From: Rhexocercosporidium sp. MPI-PUGE-AT-0058
Lineage: Eukaryota; Ascomycota; Leotiomycetes; Helotiales
DNA: 64,000 bases
Direction of reading: 5' to 3'
NCBI GenBank assembly: GCA_020746875.1
Contig: JAGTJL010000002.1
Span: 2,542,001-2,606,000, forward strand
Positions within the stretch are counted from its first letter, which is position 1, and every line of letters starts with the position of its first letter. This document shows, one piece after another, positions 30,582 to 43,432 of the stretch. The translations under genes were made by a program, and so were the position numbers. Below the pieces are notes generated by a model, which saw only the letters and a list, made by a program, of their open reading frames with translations, was not told the DNA's origin and did not search any database.

Positions 30582-33500
30582 TCATCCCTTAAAGCTAGCC
30601 ATGTCCCCCAAAAGCAACGCCTGGTACTTCTCCACATTCTCCCTAATCCTCACCAGCACACCCGCAGCCAACATCCTCACCCTCTCATCCTCCTCAGTAC
30701 CACCTGCACCCAGCCTCCCAAAAATACCTTCAACCCACTCCTGCGTCTCTAACATCTGTCTACCAAACCCCTCCACCAGCCCCCTCTTATCTCCATTAAC
30801 CTCCAATATCGTCAGGAACGCAAACAGCAACGCCTCAAGCACCAATATATCCCCCATACTCTGTGCTCTGAGGCCAAGACACAGATCCCAGAACTCACTC
30901 GTCATCTGCGGTAACGAGAGAGTGTTTGGCCCTGATGCGTGCAGGAGTAATGAAAGTGTTTTGAGGAAGAGGGAGAGCAGGTAGGGGTGGAATGTTATGT
31001 TTGTAGAAGAGGAACCGAGGGTTTTCAGGTGCATTGAGAAGCGGCCTGTGAGGGGGAAGAAGAACCCGTTTGATACTACCTGGGCGAGGGTGTTGGTGGT
31101 GGGTTTCTTTCGTGAGGCTTCGACAGCCATGCGGGTGCTGAAGGTGCGGATTTTGAGGATAGAGGGACCGGTAAGCTTATCGGCTAGAGAGGCTGCCATA
31201 GGAGCTATCATTGTGTTGGACAGGTTTGTTGTGAGGGCGTCGAGTGCGGAAATGGATGTTGGCGCTAGGGCCTTTTCCTGCGGTTGGGAAGTGTAGTGCG
31301 TATGGATGTGTGGTGGGAGGGTTTTGCTGGGGAATGAGGGGTTGGATCCGGATGGAAGATTCTTCATCGTTGTGAGTGATTCGTCTTCGGTGCCAAACCC
31401 GCCCAGTTCTCGTGCTCCTAGACCGAGAGTCGTGAGGACAGAGGCACGCTGAGAGATGGAGTAGTCGCCGTCGAAGAAGGTTTTCGAGAACCATTGACCC
31501 ATCTTCAGAGGATGAGCGACGAGAATGGCGATCATGCCTTGGATTCTCATGTCTTGGAAATTCTCGATTTCGTATTTATCTTGTAGACCTACGAGGAGAG
31601 TTGCGAGTTCTTCTGCGTGGGCACTGACCTCGGTGCCGAAGCTGGCCTTGCGACGGATGAGTGGTGCGGCTGTTGCTAGAGCTAGCTTTTGGCGGTCGTA
31701 GTTTTCGATGTCTCGTAGGTAGGTGATAAGATCGCGGATATAGACTGGTGCTGCAGGTTTGTTGCGTGTGATAAGTGTTGCGTCTTCGTCTGAATCTTCT
31801 GCATCAGAGTCTGGTTTCGCGTATGGCATTAGGCCATCATCGTCTGAGTCCTCTTCGTCCGAGTCTTCGATCTCTTCGATGGCAACGATCTTTGAGCCTG
31901 TGGGCACTGGCTTGGATTTATTTGCTTGTTGCGCGATCTTGGGTGTTTGCTTCCCGGAGGTTTTGACGACCGCTCCAGCTTTGAATGGGTCCAATGATCC
32001 AATACTGTCGGATACAGTAACCAAGCTCTTATACCACTTTGCTTCATCTGTGCTCATTTCTTCCACTTTAAAATCCATTCTCTTGTCTCCCTTGTCAACT
32101 AAGCTGGATAGAGCTTCTCCGATACACATCCCAAGGAAACGAGCTCGAGGAGATGAAGCAGCGAGTCGATTGGAGACTACACTCAAGTGACTTCCGGATC
32201 GCATTATCATTGTGAACCGAAGTGGTGCTTTTCGGTGGACATAGCCTGCCGCGAGGAGTAGTACCTGGGCATGAACTTGAAAGAAATCAGCTTGTGTGAG
32301 ACACATTGCGATATGGACAACGGTACCTTCTTGTTGTAAAGTAGGAGTGTGCCTAATGTACAACTGGTCCCCAAGCTGTCCTAAGCTCTTATCCAGAATA
32401 TTTTCAATGTCAGACTTGTCACTAGCAAGAGCTACGAGCACGGCTCTCCGGATTGCGATACCATCTCCAACACCAGCCCCAGAGGAGCTGGTCAGCCAGG
32501 ATATGAGGAGGTTCTTGCGGGCTTGATCGTCTGCAACTACCAGACTGATCAAGCTTGCGGCTGCCCCAACAATAGCTGCATCTGACTTCCACCAGCCAGA
32601 GTCCGCTTCAGTTGTTAAAGGGGAGGACAAATAGTTCTTTGAGATAATTTTGAGAAGTGAGAAAATTAAGTTGCGCTGATCAAAGTTCGGTAGGCTCCTA
32701 ATAAGCTTCAAGAACTGGGGTTTGCGTTCCTTCTCCCGCAGAAGTAAGGAGGATACGATTTCCATTACGATGCTATCTGTGGGGATGTTAACTTAATTCC
32801 GGAATAAAGTAGAACATGTCTTACCTGTGTGGCCAAGACGAAATGATTTGCTGAGTAGCTCCGCACAACTATTCCATCCATTCTCAACTTCGGCAGGAAG
32901 ATTCTTCGCCCAGTAAGTAACATTTTGGGACAGCCAACGGCTATAAAGTGTTCCATCGGCTACCCAGTATCTTTCTCCGATTCTCTTACTGATATTGTTG
33001 ATTACATCCTCCGATTCTGCAGCCGTACCTAATATCTTGCCGCCACCTACCAACCCCAAGAACTCACTCCAGACAGCCTTTTGCTTTAATCGAGTAACTG
33101 AGGCGGCACAGACGCCAGTCCAAATTGTGTTGACCGTCTCGCTGCCTTCTAAAAGAGCTTGGAGAAGCTGCAAATCTATGGCCAATATGTCTTCAATCTT
33201 TGGTCCCCCAATGCCTTTCTCTAGTTCTTTTGACTTTTGAATTTGCTGCTTGAGACTCAGCAGAACTGAATTCAGGCCTGTGACACTTCGAAGACAAGAG
33301 AGAAGAATATCACGCTCTGGTGGGCTCCGACCATGTCTTCCGGCATTTCTTTTCTTGCCCTTAGATGACTCCTGTAGAACATGCCAGTAGTTTGGAACAG
33401 TGTCTGACACCAACGTGTGGACTAGCTGTGCTGCCAAAGGGCTTGGAGATTTGATATCAAAACTCTGGCCCCCTTTCCCCAAAAATTGTAGGGTAGATAT

Positions 33501-33677
33501 TAGAGTTTCGTGATCTGGCTCATTCCGTAGGATCTCCAGAGCTTCTACAGGTGTCGATGCAGTCTTGAACTGGGTTTTCAATTTGGGTTCCGCCTCGACT
33601 ACTTCGACCAGGGCGTCTTCGTTCTCTTTACTTCCGTTCTTGTAAGAAGTACTCACGGGAGTAAGCAGGCCTTCCAT
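30582..33677 (-). CDS. TEL2: Telomere length regulation protein TEL2 (TTT complex)
   Basis: Two exons on the minus strand, 33677-32825 and 32776-30582, separated by a 48-nt intron, giving 1015 residues. The join RLGHT|DSIVMEIVSSLL restores the frame. The central conserved block of the family is evident: PVYIRDLITYLRDIENYDRQ, KYEIENFQDMRIQGMIAILV and HPLKMGQWFSKTFFDGDYSI. An acidic EEIEDSDEEDSDDDGL linker precedes it, a region that in relatives is a CK2-phosphorylated R2TP-binding site. Helical repeats follow to the end. Family knowledge: Tel2 with Tti1/Tti2 stabilises PIKK kinases (TOR, ATM, ATR). The start at MEGLLTPVSTSYK is chosen because no upstream ATG lies before an in-frame stop. It is divergent from UBA3, 226 nt apart. 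Confidence 0.92.
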
Positions 33678-33903
33678 ATCGACGTTTGGATCCAAGAAAT
33701 TTCGAGCCTCCTTTAAAGCAACACTGGCTAGGTAGCCACAACGAGGTGACGAAGATGAAGATAAGACTGCAGGTGACTAGCGGCCAGTGGCGCTAGTCCT
33801 GCAGCCAGATAAGCGATAAGAAAGCCACTATTCGCCCTTCTCAAGTCAACAAACGCCTTCTTCATTTCTACGTTTCTCTCACTTCTACAACCTTTCGAAC
33901 AAG

Positions 33904-35522
33904 ATGTCACAGCCAATCATGGTTTCCGGTACAACACCAGCGACTCTTTCGAAGCCCAAGGCACGATGGTAAGCTCTAGCCCCAGTGCACTCTCTGCAAA
34001 GCTGACTCTTGTTTCCCCTCTTCAGGTCATACTTGGACAATTTCCTCCGCCATGCCGGCCCATTCTGCGAAGACGAGTTTGAGACCAATGATGAAGCAGC
34101 TACCAGTATTGAGAGAATGAACATCTTGTCAGTTGCAGCAGACTCAGCACGTCAAATAGAGGCTAACATATCACAATAGAGTCATGTTGGTTGCCTGGAT
34201 ACTTGGGACAGAATGGCTGCTAACTGCTGGACAGAGGTGCTGGTGGCCTAGGGTGTGAGATATTGAAGAATCTGGCTTTGTCAGGGTTTAAGAATATTCA
34301 TGTCATTGATATGGGTAAGTCTTTAGGCTGCTTGCCTCTATTCTACAGAGTGCTAAGTTGGAATAGATACCATCGACGTTTCAAACCTCAATCGCCAATT
34401 TCTCTTCCGCCAAAGCGATGTTGGAAGCTCGAAAGCCGAAGTTGCAGCAAGATTCGTGGAGAAGAGAGTCAAGGGCGTTTCAATTACACCACATAATTGC
34501 AAGATTCAGGACAAAGATGATGACTTCTACATGATGTTCAATATTGTTATCTGCGGTCTGGACAGCATTGAAGCTCGACGGTGGATCAACTCTACACTTG
34601 TGAATCTGGTGGACGGGGAAAATCCAGAAAGTCTCAAGCCTTTAATTGATGGTGGTACCGAAGGTAGGAATCTCTTCGTGGAATGCTGTGGATTTACGGG
34701 ACTAAGTGCTTCGCAGGTTTCAAGGGGCAATCTCGTGTCATATTTCCCACAATGACCTCCTGTATCGAATGCCAGCTCGATATGCATGCCCCGCGAGCCG
34801 CTGTTCCCCTCTGCACACTCGCAACTATCCCTCGTCAGCCGGAACATTGTATTGAGTGGGCACATATTATCGCTTGGGAGCAGGAGAAGCCGTTTCCAAA
34901 GCTTGATAACGATGACCCAGAGCATATCACATGGCTATTCCAAAAGGCTCTGGCTCGAGCCAAGGAGTTCAATATCTCAGGAGTCACCTATTCACTGACG
35001 CAAGGAGTTGTGAAGAATATTATCCCTGCGATCGCTTCGACCAACGCAGTTATTGCCGCCAGTTGCTGCAACGAAGCCTTCAAGATCGCCACGCAGACAA
35101 ATCCATCCCTGGGAATTGAAGAGAATTACATGATGTACAGCGGCAACGAAGGCATCTACACCTATACATTCAAGCACGAGAAAAAGGATGACTGCCCGGT
35201 CTGTGGAAATCTCGCACGTAATCTCGACGTTGATCCTAATCTCACATTGCAAGAGTTCATCGACTCGTTAGCAGCAAGACCAGAGGCACAGCTAAAGAAG
35301 CCATCTATTCGTTCTGAGAGTAGAACCCTCTACTTCCAAAATCCCGAGAGTTTGAGGTTGCAGACAGCTCCAAATCTTGAGAAGAAGGTTCATGAGCTCA
35401 TTGTGGATGGCGAGGAAATCGGAGTTACGGATCCATCACTTGGTGCCGTTAGCTTCAAGTTCAAGGTCAAGTTCTCTCGGGAAATTCTAGGTTCGGAGAA
35501 GACGAACGGCACTGTGGCGTAA
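33904..35522 (+). CDS. UBA3: NEDD8-activating enzyme E1 catalytic subunit UBA3
   Basis: Six exons give 451 residues: 33904-33968, 34026-34127, a 6-nt micro-exon at 34180-34185, 34235-34314, 34367-34663 and 34717-35522. The micro-exon (AGTCAT) is needed to read [17 protein letters not shown], the nucleotide-binding motif. Other landmarks are [15 protein letters not shown], the crossover region with [10 protein letters not shown], the catalytic cysteine in [28 protein letters not shown] and a zinc ligand pair CPVCGN. A ubiquitin-like-fold domain forms the C-terminus and binds the E2. Family knowledge: with Ula1/APPBP1 it activates Nedd8/Rub1 for cullin modification. Length is normal for fungi. 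Confidence 0.93.
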
Positions 35523-35742
35523 AAGGGTAGAAATTGCTGAGAACGTTTACGACGGTATGATATGCACGATCACGGTAGTGTATGCTTGTGCACATGGACG
35601 GGGGTTACGAGGTCACGATGTCATGAGGGATTTGGCTTTTCTCTACGCAGAAGCTTCTGCTCTAGTTTAGCTATTAACGAGCCATCCAAACGCCTAAGCC
35701 ATAAACTCCTGCAATGCTCGTAAATCACCACTTCTCCCCTCC

Positions 35743-37065
35743 CTATCGTGCCATATTCGCTAAGTTCTTCTTCATGGTTAGGCACTTCAGTCTGAGAACC
35801 TTAATCGACTCCAAGAAGAGCTCATCGCTGTCCCACTGTCCGACACTTTCGATGGAGAATATGAAGTGATCTCGTATCCTTCCCAGCTTAACCTTACCCT
35901 CGAATTCCGCATGTCGCAAGCACTCCCTGCTCACAGTATCCTTCATCGTGTCCAAGACAACGGCCTTCTTCTCGCCCTCATGTCTCTCGTATCCGCTGCC
36001 CTTTTTCGCAGCCTCCTTCGTAGTGACCGTCTCGAATCCAATTACGCCCTCCGGGAAGCATCTCGCGAATTTCTCAGCGTCCTTTCCTAAGATTGGCTTC
36101 AGAATGGTGATTGTAGGCAACAGACGGTATGAAGCCGTAGCAACCGGTGAGTATTTGGCATGATCACTTCCCACACCCTTGATCGCATGCATCTCCACAT
36201 CAATACACTGTCCCGGCCGTAACTTCGCAACCAAGATATCCGGATTCGTAGGTACGATGGCATTCTCGCCGCTGAAAAACTTATGCTGCTGTCCGAACGG
36301 CTTGAACTTGATATCCCTGGCGTAGACATGAGCATTGTGGTATAGCTTCAACGGATCCGTCTCTCCCTTCTCTGCCTCCTGGTTCCGTGTGCATTCGATC
36401 TTAAGATCCAGGCAGATGGTATTGTAGTCGAAATTTTGCGGCTCCTCTCCAGATCCCTCCTCTGGTTTCCTATACCACTTCAGATACTCCAGAATACCGC
36501 GTTTTCCACCCTTAAATGGCACAAGACCCAGACGTCCGGCAAGGACTTCGTCTTGGATTATAGAGGTGTTGTTGTTTACGAAAACGGTCTCGATTGCTAG
36601 GGAGGGGATCTCGGCGATCATAATGCGCCGGAAGGCGTTGGCGACTGAGGCATCGATGCCGATGAGGGAGAAGGAGGATTCGGTGGGCTCATTGTGGTGG
36701 AATTGGACTTGGAGGGCTTCCTTGAACTTTACAGCGTCCCAGGCGTGGTCTTCGCCAGGGTACTAAGTGGAAAGGTCAGCAATTGTACGTCTTGAAGTAG
36801 CTGTTGGAGGACAGCAGTTGGACTCTCAGCGCGGTTGCGGTCCGTAAAATGACAGATTTACGGAGGAACCTCTGCATGCTGAGATATTCTCCAGAAGTAT
36901 TTTAACGTACATGGCCTGGGAAGTCGGTCGAGGTGATATCTGTGACGGTTTCTGCGTTGACTCCTACAGTCTGAAATATGAATTAGAATATGTCGGTAGG
37001 TATCTGAGGGCATTTCTTACTCTTCTGCGATCCAGCTCTGCCTGCGACGGCTGGTAAGGTGCCAT
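35743..37065 (-). CDS. RPC40: RNA polymerase I and III subunit RPC40 (AC40)
   Basis: Three exons on the minus strand, 37065-37021, 36970-36911 and 36762-35743, all phase 0, giving 374 residues. Exon 1 encodes MAPYQPSQAELDRRR and exon 2 TVGVNAETVTDITSTDFPGH. Exon 3 has the alpha-like motif ANAFRRIMIAEIPSLAIETV, DEVLAGRLGLVPF, and the C-terminal dimerisation region (CLRHAEFEGKVKLGRIRDHF). Family knowledge: AC40 pairs with AC19 as the alpha-like heterodimer in assembly of RNA polymerases I and III. It is tail-to-tail with UBA3 (220 nt) and head-to-head with the complex I 49-kDa gene (264 nt), so the latter two share a promoter region. Confidence 0.93.
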
Positions 37066-37329
37066 CTTTGCTGCTATGAAATCGCGGTTGTTGAACGGCG
37101 GGGTCTTTGTCGCATCCCGATAAAATAAATTTTGAAGTAGCTTGACAGGGATTAGAAGCTAGGTGCATTTTAGATCCGAGCTTAATTTGAGTGTACCTCA
37201 TCATCAACCTCAGTTGAGGTAACACTTCTACCTTACGATATCAAGGACACTCTCCCCTCCACCTCAATTGCAGACGATTGAGCTCTGGTCACAATCATCA
37301 AGAGCTTTCTATCTATTTCCTTGATCACA

Positions 37330-38880
37330 ATGGCGTCCTCCCTCACCCGGCTGGCCGGCCGCCATGCCAAACGTCTCTGCTTGCGACCCGCACTACCCTC
37401 CGCCTCCTCTCCACGCGCCTCGATACGCTGCTTCTCTGCTGCCCCAGCTAGGAGATATGCAGAGCAATATGAAGGCACAAGATTGATTCCAGTCGACGAC
37501 CGATTCGGACATCCCACCAATGCCGATGACCCTCATCACACGAATATCACCCCCGACTCGAACCTCCCAGATGGCGAAGCCATTGAGAACCGCAAGATCA
37601 GACATTACACTGTCAACTTTGGGCCACAACATCCTGCTGCTCACGGTGTGCTTCGTTTGATTCTGGAGCTCAACGGAGAGGAAATCGTGCGATCGGATCC
37701 TCATGTGGGCCTGTTGCACCGTGGTACGGAGAAGTTGATTGAATACAAGACATATCTCCAAGCCCTACCGTATTTTGATCGATTGGACTACTGCTCCATG
37801 ATGACAAACGAGCAGTGCTTCTCGTTGGCCGTAGAGAAGCTCCTGAACATCGAGATTCCAGACCGTGCTAAGTGGATCAGGACATTGTTTGGGGAGATCA
37901 CCAGGATTTCCAACCATTTGATGTCTATTCTATCTCACGCAATGGATGTCGGTGCTCTTACACCTTTCTTGTGGGGATTTGAGGAACGTGAGAAGTTGAT
38001 GGTAAATATGTTTGGATTGTTTTGCTATAGATATTTTGCTAAATCTGCGCAGGAATTCTATGAACGAGTTTCCGGAGCACGTATGCATGCCGCCTATGTT
38101 AGACCTGGAGGTGTCCATCAGGACATCCCAGTCGGACTTCTTGATGACATCTATCAGTGGGCCACCCAGTTTGGTGACCGAATCGACGAGACTGAAGAAC
38201 TTCTTACGGACAATCGTATCTGGATAGGCAGAACAAAGGGAATCGGAGTTGTGTCCGCAGCGGATGCTTTGAACTACTCCCTCTCTGGCGTGATGTTGCG
38301 TGGTTCAGGCGTACCCTGGGACATCCGCAAGAGCCAGCCTTACGACGCGTATGGAGAAGTTGATTTTGACGTCCCAGTTGGTGTGAACGGTGATTGTTAT
38401 GATCGTTATCTTTGCCGTATGGAAGAGTTCAGACAGTCGCTGCGCATCATCCATCAATGCCTGAATAAGATGCCTGCAGGACCAATCCGGGTTGAAGACT
38501 ACAAGGTCTCTCCTCCACCCAGGGCGGCCATGAAGGAGAACATGGAAGCTTTGATTCACCACTTCTTGTTGTTCACCAAGGGGTATACTGTGCCGCCTGG
38601 AGAAACATACTCAGCAATCGAAGCTCCAAAGGGAGAGATGGGGGTGTTTGTTGTTAGTGACGGGAGTGAGAGGCCATACCGATGCAAGATCCGAGCTCCA
38701 GGGTTTGCTCATCTGGGTGCCTTCGACCAGATCTCCAGGGGACATCTGTTAGCGGATGCAGTGGCCATCATCGGAACGATGGATTTGGGTAAGTTGAATT
38801 CTCAGTCGTGTTTTTGTTGCTGTGATTGTTGAATATGACTGCTAACATTTTGTGCAGTGTTCGGAGAAGTAGACCGCTGA
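37330..38880 (+). CDS. nuo-49: NADH:ubiquinone oxidoreductase 49-kDa subunit (NDUFS2 family)
   Basis: Two exons, 37330-38788 and 38858-38880, give 493 residues; the last exon encodes only VFGEVDR. The Arg-rich N-terminus ([20 protein letters not shown], ending near [13 protein letters not shown]) is a mitochondrial presequence. The body shows [54 protein letters not shown] and [20 protein letters not shown]. Family knowledge: this core subunit forms the quinone pocket and sits next to cluster N2. Length is normal. It ends 168 nt from the oppositely oriented gene at 39049. Confidence 0.96.
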
Positions 38881-39048
38881 GCTGAGACGAAAAATGGAAG
38901 CTGAGATTGGAAATCCACACAAGTGATGGGTCATTTGGTGGGTCGTTGTACATAGTATAATACAGTGTGCTATACGGCGCTGAGTTAGCAATTCGAGCGC
39001 AAAATTCAAAAATGCCCTTGGCCATCCTTCACTTACGGGGTAATACGC

Positions 39049-40187
39049 CTACATTGGGACGGTGGTAACCACGGTATTGCTGCTGACAACTACTGGTGAA
39101 TCATCTTCTTCGGTCATTCCAACATCTTCTTCATCATCAAGGACTCGAATGGAATTGGAGGGAGAAAGAGGAGAGTAGCGAGATTCGGCTGGCTCCGAAG
39201 CTGCCTTCTTCTTGTAGAAGCGCGGGAAGGTATCTTGGTAAGTTGTCCACGGAAAGAACTGGGGTGAGGCGAGAGGCTCGGCTGGCTGGGTTGGAGAAGG
39301 GGCCGCCATGATAGTCGAAACAGTTGAGGGAGTCGGACCGGATGGGAATGGTGGAAGGAGTGGAAGATGAGCCTGATGCTCTGGGTACCACTTCATGCCT
39401 GCGCCTGGTTGATTCATCATGAGTGTGTTCGATGGGAGGAATTGAGGAGGGACAAAGCCGTCTTGGGGAATTCCGAAGCCACGAGCAAGATGCTCGAGGT
39501 CGGAGCGGTTTGGGCCGGGACTTTCGAAATTGTATTCTGTGTACTCATAGGAGAAAGTGCTGTTTTGACCTTGTGGGCCCCATCCTTGTTGATTGTCACT
39601 GGCATGATCACCCCCATTGTCATATTGACGTGGATCAGCGGGCCCATCGTTATCTCGATGGGCATCATATCCAAAATTGCTGATCACATGTCTGTCGTCA
39701 CGCAAATTCTCACCTATGATAAATCAGCAGTAGTCTTTGTCTTTGAAATGTGATGTTACGAGGAAGTTGCTCGGATATCATTTTAGCTTTCTAGTGGGAC
39801 GTTCAAGAGAGGAGAGCGAGTCTAGCTTTGCATACCTTCAGCTCTGTCAGCCCCAGATGGCTCATCCTGGATGAGTTCCTTGCCCTTATTCTTAGCTTTT
39901 CCACTACGATGTCTGAGTCTGCGCTCTCTGTCCGCAGCATCAAAGATTACTGGGCAGTCGCAGTCTCCCGCGGCATGTTGCTTGCGGTGCTTCTCTTCAT
40001 CCGCCAAGACCTTTGCGTTCCAAAGGACTCTTGAGCAAGGATGGCAATTCTCATTTGTGAAGATAGGTCGCTCGGCGGGGTACTTGCAGGGAGGGAAGGT
40101 TGGGTTGGATGCGCTAATAGGGCATTGGCGCAAGTATGGGATGGCACAGTGGCCACAGTTATATCCAAGAAATTCCTTAACACACAT
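39049..40187 (-). CDS. Uncharacterised Cys/His-rich N-terminal protein
   Basis: Two exons on the minus strand, 40187-39836 and 39713-39049, with a 122-nt intron, give 338 residues. The first 75 residues are rich in Cys and His (YNCGHCAIPYLRQCPIS, PPCKYPAERP, NENCHPCSRVLWN, AAGDCDCPVI), consistent with a zinc-binding fold, though I cannot name it. A basic KAKNKGKE patch follows. The rest is disordered, with Gln/Asn/Pro- and aromatic-rich stretches, and an acidic tail (VLDDEEDVGMTEEDD) ending in VVSSNTVVTTVPM. The N-terminal module resembles uncharacterised fungal proteins. The upstream 3 kb has no gene, so its promoter may be long. Confidence 0.7.
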
Positions 40188-43100
40188 GACTGCTGTGTGT
40201 GCCTCGGAGGGTATGTATTGCTTGAAGGGTGGTTGTAAGTCTTAAACTTGAAGTTGTCTAAGAACAGTAGGAAGGAATGGTCTGGATGAGGAACAAGTCA
40301 GCCAATTATTTGGAGAGCCAGGGAGAGCAGTTTTCTCCGGCCGTGGGAAGAGATGGAAAGAGTCTCAAGTGAGTCACTTTTTTCTTAACGGGGTAAATCA
40401 AGGAACTGTAGATGATCGAACGGAGGAAGGATGAAAGAAATTTAGCAACGTTGATAACTTACCTGATGATCGATGCTTGGAATTCTAGGCGCTGGTAGAC
40501 GAAAGGATTCCTTGTCTGGTGTGTCTTGATGATCTCTTGAGCGATGCTAAGTAGCAGCGCGAATGTATCCAAAGTGTAGCTCTCAAATAATGTCTCCTAG
40601 GACTGGATGGGCTCAGCGGCGAATGCAGGTCTCTGCTTTGTCGAGTCTGTATCAGGACACTGAGTTATGATGTTAGTAAATGTTGCATCTCTGCTGGAGA
40701 ACAGACTGTAGAAGTACGCTTTGCAGACATGTTTTCCGTTTGAGTCTGACCTTACGGACGTGGATGAGGTGAACCGTTTGCTTTGCCGGTGTCGCACAAG
40801 CAGAATTGTATGTTATCCCGACTCCGGCTTGAATTGTCGTGCTTGCTTCCTTTTTGATGAGCTGAGGGTGTGAGCCTGAGTCTGAAAGGGCTGGTAGTGC
40901 TATGTGCTGTTGAGTAGATATGGGTGTAGGGAAGATGATGATTGATGAGGATGATGTGAAAGATGAAGTCGAGGTCGAAGGACCTAGATTAACGAAAGAA
41001 GACTTTGCTGTATGAAAAAGGAGTGAGGCTGCAGGTAGGAACAGGAGGTAACTTGAGAGTTGGGTTGGCTTGCAGTCAAGTTGTTGTTGAGAGAAGAGGT
41101 TGTTGTTGTTGTCGTTGTCGTAGGAAGGCCTCGAGAGAGAAGGGGAGCCTCCTTATATAGTCGGCTACCTGTGTTGTCGCGAGCAAACGATTAAGCACAA
41201 GGCTGGCAAAGCCGACGCGCTAGTTCCGAACGGTAGTAGAGACAAACAGAAATTTCAAGATGGCCTTGAAGCATTTAGTGAATAGGAAGGAGGGGAGGGG
41301 TAAGTGAAACCAAGGGTATCTGAATACTTTTACGCTGATATTAGGGCAGTTGTAAATTCTCAAATAATTTCACAGAGTAAGATTGCTTAGGTCGTGTGCG
41401 AAGAAGGGCTGTCGTTGGAGCTGTTGATGAATAGAGCTGATGTAGATGTGATGATGTTGCGGTTGGAGAAGAATTAGAAACAGACTAGGAAGATGTCGTG
41501 CTTGAATGCATTCGATCCCAAGCTACTGCGATCACCTTTTTATAGGAAGAGAAGTTCAAACCTTGTATTATTGGAGTGCTCACTAGTAGCTAAGCAGAGC
41601 GGTAGGTATACAATTGTTAGGTGTGGTTAAGGGCGAGGGCTAGGACGAGATCTGAATGGGCAAATGGTAGCTATTCAGCACTTTAAATCACCTAACTATA
41701 TCTATTGCAACTTGAAAGATATATTCACAGTCTTACTTGTCTGTAGATAAATTGTAAACCCGTTGAAACCTAATGATCTTGATTTGCAAGAGATTAAGTA
41801 GTCGATGGTAATGAGATGTCTTGAAATTGCCATCCTCACTCTTATAACCTTGAGAAAAGTAGAGAGTTGAGGAGCGTAATCATCTATAAACAGGCATTGA
41901 TGGTTGATCGAAGTACCAAGTTCGGAAGGCTCATGGTTCGAAATCAGGAATCTACTAGACCTACATATAGATAGCCGTACGTAACCTAGAAGGGGCTAGG
42001 TTATGGTAGAGTCTGTAGGTATAAGCTTTGATTCCTTCATGAGAATCCCCGATATATTCTAGTTTGATGTATATTTCACTAGTCGATCGTTCGGGCAGGG
42101 CTTTTGTTATTGTGAAGTGTTGTAGCAGATGCAAAGTAGGTAGAGTGAGCATAGACATATCAAGGAAAAACCAGGTCTAGAATCTGACTGAACTTGGGAC
42201 AGACTACACCAGCTCAGAGTATCATGATCTGAACCGCAACATTCTGCTGCTCCTTGGCAATTGGTCTAATCTTGCGGCGGTTAATAGGTTGGAGTTATTA
42301 ACAAAACGGAGCTGTTCTCGCTAAGCGAGCCCAAAGTCAATTATCTCAAAGTTAATTGTTGACATTCACATAATGATAATCAATATTAATGCAATGTAAA
42401 TTCATTATATCTCCAAAATGACTTCATCACTGCATGCTAAGGATACTTTGGCCCAATATTCGCAAGTTACTCCTTTAGCTTCACATTTCTCTCGGGCCTG
42501 ATTCAATCGTGTGCACGCCTCTTAGGCCTGCCCACTGCATGGTTGATATAGTCTGGGTCTTTTCTATTGGTTTAGAAGTTAAGTGTTTGATATGCGCATT
42601 ACTTTTGAAGTAATGCAAGAATTTCTGTCCGCAACAAGTCAAGCACATGCAACCGGTTGTGCTCCACATGACTTCCACTTTTGTGTTCCACGTACATTAA
42701 CGAGTTGACTTTTCATTTGAACCAAGGGTAATAACTATCTATCTTTTTTCTGGCACCTCAAGGATAACGCAAAACATGCATAAGCGAGAGCCCATTTGTT
42801 GACACTAAGAAGGTATCCCACGTGATGGTATTTTTGCAATGCATGACGATACCCATCTCGAAATTCTTTGACGACCTTGTCAATCTACTCCTCCAGTGCA
42901 TGCCAAGCAGAAGAAACATGTCATAGATGTCGAAGTCTCTCGCCCTTCTACTCAGAAACTCACAAATCGGCGGTGTCGTGACAGGTTTGCCACAATCGGA
43001 TATCCCGAAGCCGGCTCATTGTGTGACCCCGCCTATTCTCGCCATTTCAGCACATGCTAGTTGTGTGCCAACTGTCCAACCGCAAGAGAGCCTCAACAAA

Positions 43101-43432
43101 CCCACTTTTGCTTATTGTGAGCTGTTGTATGCCGTCGACGGCTTATCCGGCCACACGAATGATTCAAACCGAAGCTTTACGGACGTACCTCCTATGCCTA
43201 CCTAATTTGGCAATGATCTTGTGGCCAAGTTTTTGAAGACTGAAATTCTACACTTCCTTTTGTACTTCATGAATTCTGATGAGCTGGCTAAGAATCATTT
43301 TGAGTGTTACATAATAATTCCGAAAGCTTAGAAGCGTTCACTGTCCAGACGCCATCATTTACAAGCTCGGTCCAACTCTTGTATTTACATCGTTCGATCA
43401 CATACAAACCTTATTCTCCATTTAACCAAGCA
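40188..43432. other. Long gene-poor region with AT-rich core
   Basis: No coding gene is supported over 3.2 kb. The left part (40.2-41.2 kb) is the leader and promoter of the minus-strand gene, with TTG/GTT repeats around 41088-41126 and a TATA-like TTATATAG at 41152-41159. From about 41.6 to 42.8 kb the DNA is AT-rich with only short frames. The right end is the promoter of the D-amino-acid oxidase gene. Confidence 0.5.

Noticed and set aside
41925..41950. Another GGTTCGAAATC T-loop-like sequence
   Set aside because: No pairing T-stem or acceptor stem around it.
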